The notes beneath the pieces are model-generated. The model saw only the letters and a program-made list of their open reading frames with translations, had not been told where the DNA came from and did not search any database. Both the position numbers and the translations under genes were made by a program. Shown here one piece after another: positions 35,423-37,224 of a stretch of DNA of 37,224 nt (the stretch's first letter is position 1; each line of letters begins with the position of its first letter). Source of the stretch: a virus; IMG/VR virus record IMGVR_UViG_3300044684_000101, positions 1-37,224 of that record, one strand, 5' to 3'.

Positions 35423-35613
35423 GCGATCCTATGGACGAGGCGAGGGCGCGCAGCGGTGTCGTGATACACCGCATTTTCCTCAACGTAGTACGCGTTTCCG
35501 ACGATGATCGGGGCCGGATAGATCTTCCCCTCCTTGATCCATCGGCGTGCCGTTCGCATCGCTGGCGCTGGGCTGAACTCGCGAGCAAGCCAATCGCTCA
35601 GTCTGATCTTCAT
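35419..35613 (-). CDS. xis: Excisionase (lambda Xis-like), 64 aa
   Basis: The sequence MKIRLSDWLAREFSPAPAMR, TARRWIKEGKIYPAPIIVGN and AYYVEENAVYHD is the lambda Xis-type winged helix: W, then TxRRWxxEGxIxPxP, then YxVxxxAxY. It bends attachment-site DNA and directs Int toward excision. Its gene overlaps int as in lambda. GGAGG lies ten bases upstream. Confidence 0.92.
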   Translation of the reverse strand: MKIRLSDWLAREFSPAPAMRTARRWIKEGKIYPAPIIVGNAYYVEENAVYHDTAARPRLVHRIA

Positions 35614-35661
35614 TTCTCAAGTACCTCCAGCTGATCTCTAGTATCCGTTGCAAAACATCGG

Positions 35662-35784
35662 TCACGGCGCGACCTTGCAGATAACCGGATCTGGTCCGTA
35701 GTACAAGCGAAAATGCCCGAGACCCAGCATCCCGGCGACCGACAACATGGAAACAAAAATTCCGATGTACGCGAATATTTTCAT
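35662..35784 (-). CDS. Small single-span membrane protein, 40 aa
   Basis: The ATG at 35784 overlaps the stop of the zinc-ribbon gene (ATGA), with GAGGA upstream. The peptide starts MKIFAYIGIFVSMLSVAGML, one hydrophobic span (about 4-23), then LGHFRLYYGPDPVICKVAP. The span is followed by periplasmic- or cytoplasmic-facing residues; orientation is unclear. Its function is unknown. Confidence 0.6.
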   Translation of the reverse strand: MKIFAYIGIFVSMLSVAGMLGLGHFRLYYGPDPVICKVAP

Positions 35785-35999
35785 TTCTGTTCTTCCTCAC
35801 TAGCAGGGGCGCGGCCAGTTGCGCCGAGGTCAAGGCGCACGCCGCAAAGCTGGTTGGCACAGGTCGGCTGCCACGGGGCATTCCCTTTTCCACACGTGGG
35901 ACAAGTCCAGCCTACTGCCGAAGGCGCTGGAGTGCAGCCTTGGAACGGCGCGCACATGCTTGGCGTCGAGCACTCCATCATGGTTTTCCGGCAGATCAC
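35781..35999 (-). CDS. Small zinc-ribbon protein, 72 aa
   Basis: A GTG start overlaps the previous stop (GTGA) and has AGGAGG four bases upstream, a strong site. WTCPTCGKGNAPWQPTCANQ with a final LCG gives a four-Cys zinc ribbon (about residues 31-52), like RanBP2 or rubredoxin-type knuckles. The N-terminal part also has three Cys. It may bind RNA, DNA or protein; no target is evident. Confidence 0.68.
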   Translation of the reverse strand: MICRKTMMECSTPSMCAPFQGCTPAPSAVGWTCPTCGKGNAPWQPTCANQLCGVRLDLGATGRAPASEEEQK

Positions 36000-36430
36000 G
36001 ATTCCTCCTGGCGTTGGGAGAGGAATAGCGCCACACCTTCGCTGACTTTCAGATCCGGATGTGACGCTGCGAATTCCTCGGTGTATCCGATCGCATTCAG
36101 CACTGCTACGAGCGTATCGAGCGCATCACGCTTATCCGCAGCAGCGGCTTCGAGAGCGGCGAGCAAGGTGTCGATGGCGTCGGCGGCTGCCGCTGCGTTC
36201 GTTTCCAACTCGGTCTGGAACAGCTTCTTGACGATGTGGATGCCTTCTTGCTCGATCCATGCAGCACAGGACTTCTGCTGATCACTGAACCAGCGATCGG
36301 CGTCATAGCCCCAGTCGAAATCCATGAAGTACGAGGTTTCGTCTCTACCCATCGCGTACCACTTGTAGCGGCCGGCGCTGCCTTTTCGTAGGTCAGCCGC
36401 CAGCGCTTTCATCTTCTCGGTGTCGATCAC
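35996..36430 (-). CDS. Hypothetical early protein, 144 aa
   Basis: The start is a GTG that overlaps the previous stop (GTGA). The N-terminal half has YKWYAMGRDETSYFMDFDWG and FSDQQKSCAAWIEQEGIHIV; the C-terminal half is an Ala-rich helix (AAADAIDTLLAALEAAAADK) that repeats itself partly around residues 80-110. Ala-rich ends like this are common in Ea22-type phage early proteins. No role can be given. Confidence 0.65.
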   Translation of the reverse strand: MIDTEKMKALAADLRKGSAGRYKWYAMGRDETSYFMDFDWGYDADRWFSDQQKSCAAWIEQEGIHIVKKLFQTELETNAAAAADAIDTLLAALEAAAADKRDALDTLVAVLNAIGYTEEFAASHPDLKVSEGVALFLSQRQEES

Positions 36431-36930
36431 GACTTCTCTCCCTGATCACCAGTGGGGGCGGTCTTCATTTCCAGAATCGCCCCCACGTATTCATCAAGCC
36501 TCCGACCTTCACCCATGTGGTCGACCATTTCCGCGATTTCTTCGATTAGGGTGTCGCGGAGTGATGGGGCGGAGGCGGCCTTGATGGCACGGATAGCTCG
36601 AGCCGCTTCTGTTCCAAGTTCGAAGCGAAACGCGTCTTTCGCGTACGTCCGCTCGGCAATCTCCGCGCACTCCTCGATGATCGCCTCCCTGTCGGGCGTG
36701 GTGCGGCGAGCGGCCAGTTCCAGCGCTGCTCGTTCGGCAAAAGAGCGCGCGAGCGTCAGAGCATGGGCGGCGTCGAGCACCTGAAGCATCTGAGCGAGTT
36801 CACGCACTCTGCCATCCCGAAGCAATGCGGTGTCGCTCCATTCCAGCAGTTCGGTTGCCAGTTCGCGAGCATGCTCACGGGCGTATGCGGTTGCCGCGTC
36901 GCGAACCGCTTTCAGTTCGCGCTCATCCAT
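36427..36930 (-). CDS. Hypothetical helical early protein, 167 aa
   Basis: GAGGAGAAGCACC precedes ATG 36930 (MDERELKAVRDAATAYAREH). The protein is almost wholly helical, with ERAALELAARRTTPDREAII in the middle and a C-terminal SLRDTLIEEIAEMVDHMGEG. The middle motif is like those of other modular phage early proteins. It overlaps the gene before it by eight bases. Confidence 0.65.
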   Translation of the reverse strand: MDERELKAVRDAATAYAREHARELATELLEWSDTALLRDGRVRELAQMLQVLDAAHALTLARSFAERAALELAARRTTPDREAIIEECAEIAERTYAKDAFRFELGTEAARAIRAIKAASAPSLRDTLIEEIAEMVDHMGEGRRLDEYVGAILEMKTAPTGDQGEKS

Positions 36931-37111
36931 GGTGCTTCTCCTCAAACAGCGGCAATTCGAGCCAGTGAGCTTTTGGCATCAGAAGTTCGCCATTGCGGCG
37001 GACGCGCGCCATGACCATATCGACGGTGTGCCACTTGAGACGCAAACGTCCGCGCTCAGGGTCGAGTCTGTCGCGTCTGTCGAAGTCGCGCATGTCATCG
37101 GTGATCTTCAT
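36923..37111 (-). CDS. Hypothetical basic small protein, 62 aa
   Basis: The start overlaps the stop of the cut gene at the window end (ATGA). The peptide MKITDDMRDFDRRDRLDPER is highly charged, then WHTVDMVMARVRRNGELLMP looks like a helix and a hairpin. No family is recognised. Confidence 0.62.
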   Translation of the reverse strand: MKITDDMRDFDRRDRLDPERGRLRLKWHTVDMVMARVRRNGELLMPKAHWLELPLFEEKHHG

Positions 37112-37224
37112 GATTGGCGGTCCTCTGGATCGATTTTGAAGAAGCAGTCTTTGGTCGCCTGCGCGAAGATGCGGCGCACTCGACCTTCGTACCGGTAATC
37201 GAAGCGTTCTCCATATCGAAGAGC
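37108..37224 (-). CDS. 3' end of a small early gene, cut by the window end
   Basis: Thirty-eight codons (ALRYGERFDYRYEGRVRRIF ... KIDPEDRQS) end with a stop that overlaps the next start (ATGA). The composition looks coding, and no start lies within the window before codon 16. It may continue from 1-25 if the molecule is circular. Confidence 0.6.
   Translation of the reverse strand, partial: ALRYGERFDYRYEGRVRRIFAQATKDCFFKIDPEDRQS

Noticed and set aside
35480-35677. A GTG-started minus-strand frame (MTDVLQRILEISWRYLRN) after the 40-aa membrane gene
   Set aside because: The GTGA overlap is attractive, but two thirds of it is an out-of-frame copy of xis coding sequence and it has no recognisable features of its own.
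1-37224. tRNA genes, CRISPR arrays and insertion sequences
   Set aside because: I saw no tRNA cloverleaf-like segment, no regular spacer-repeat array and no transposase. A tRNA scan would be needed to rule out a divergent tRNA.
37203-37224. GAAGAGC at the very end and AATATT near the very start as engineered ends
   Set aside because: These short restriction-like words are expected by chance and nothing else suggests a constructed molecule.

Overview
The window looks like a complete or near-complete genome of a temperate, P22-like podovirus infecting a beta-proteobacterium, most likely Burkholderia or a close relative. I infer the host from the GC-rich sequence, the codon use and the style of the proteins; no host gene is present to confirm it. 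The virion genes give the phage type: P22-type portal, scaffold, coat, gp4-like tail accessory factor, gp10-like DNA stabilisation protein and a set of three ejection proteins.

Layout. Positions 1-6910 hold a leftward early operon of small, mostly ATGA-overlapping genes, including an Erf single-strand annealing protein, a Gp157-type protein, a Lar-like zinc protein and many unknowns. It is driven by a promoter (PL) at about 6908-6936. Positions 6959-8440 are the immunity region: a leftward lysogenic operon (repressor, lipoprotein, two-span membrane protein, terminator) flanked by two matching operator/promoter regions. Positions 8461-14362 form the rightward early operon: Cro-like protein, CII-position regulator, replication initiator with iteron-like repeats, P-like helicase loader, NinG, an N4 gp49/Sf6 gp66-type protein and a gene in the position of a Q antiterminator. 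A good sigma70 promoter and a terminator (14340-14452) follow at once, as at lambda PR'/tR'. Positions 14468-34138 are the late operon: terminase, head, tail, ejection, tail fibre/spike, holin, endolysin and spanins. Positions 34139-34342 are a non-coding probable attP. Positions 34343-37224 hold leftward int, xis and more small early genes.

Because int and the putative attP lie directly next to the lysis genes with no host DNA between, and because both window ends cut a leftward small early gene, the sequence appears to be in the phage (circularly permuted) arrangement, opened inside the left operon, rather than an integrated prophage with flanks. Direct closure is off by one reading frame, so this remains inference.

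The most unusual signals are: (1) a non-coding array of 15 strictly phased pentamers (GGNNN on the transcribed strand) at 2175-2249, beside the recombination module; (2) a LexA/S24-type repressor in which the scissile Ala-Gly, the catalytic Ser and the catalytic Lys all appear to be replaced; (3) PL and PR operators built from the same GTTGTAG repeats with identical 7/13-bp spacing; (4) a lipoprotein and a membrane protein in the rex position, and another membrane protein gene on the opposite strand where P22 carries sieA/immI, all candidates for exclusion of other phages; (5) a tail spike-like protein with a Sec signal peptide.
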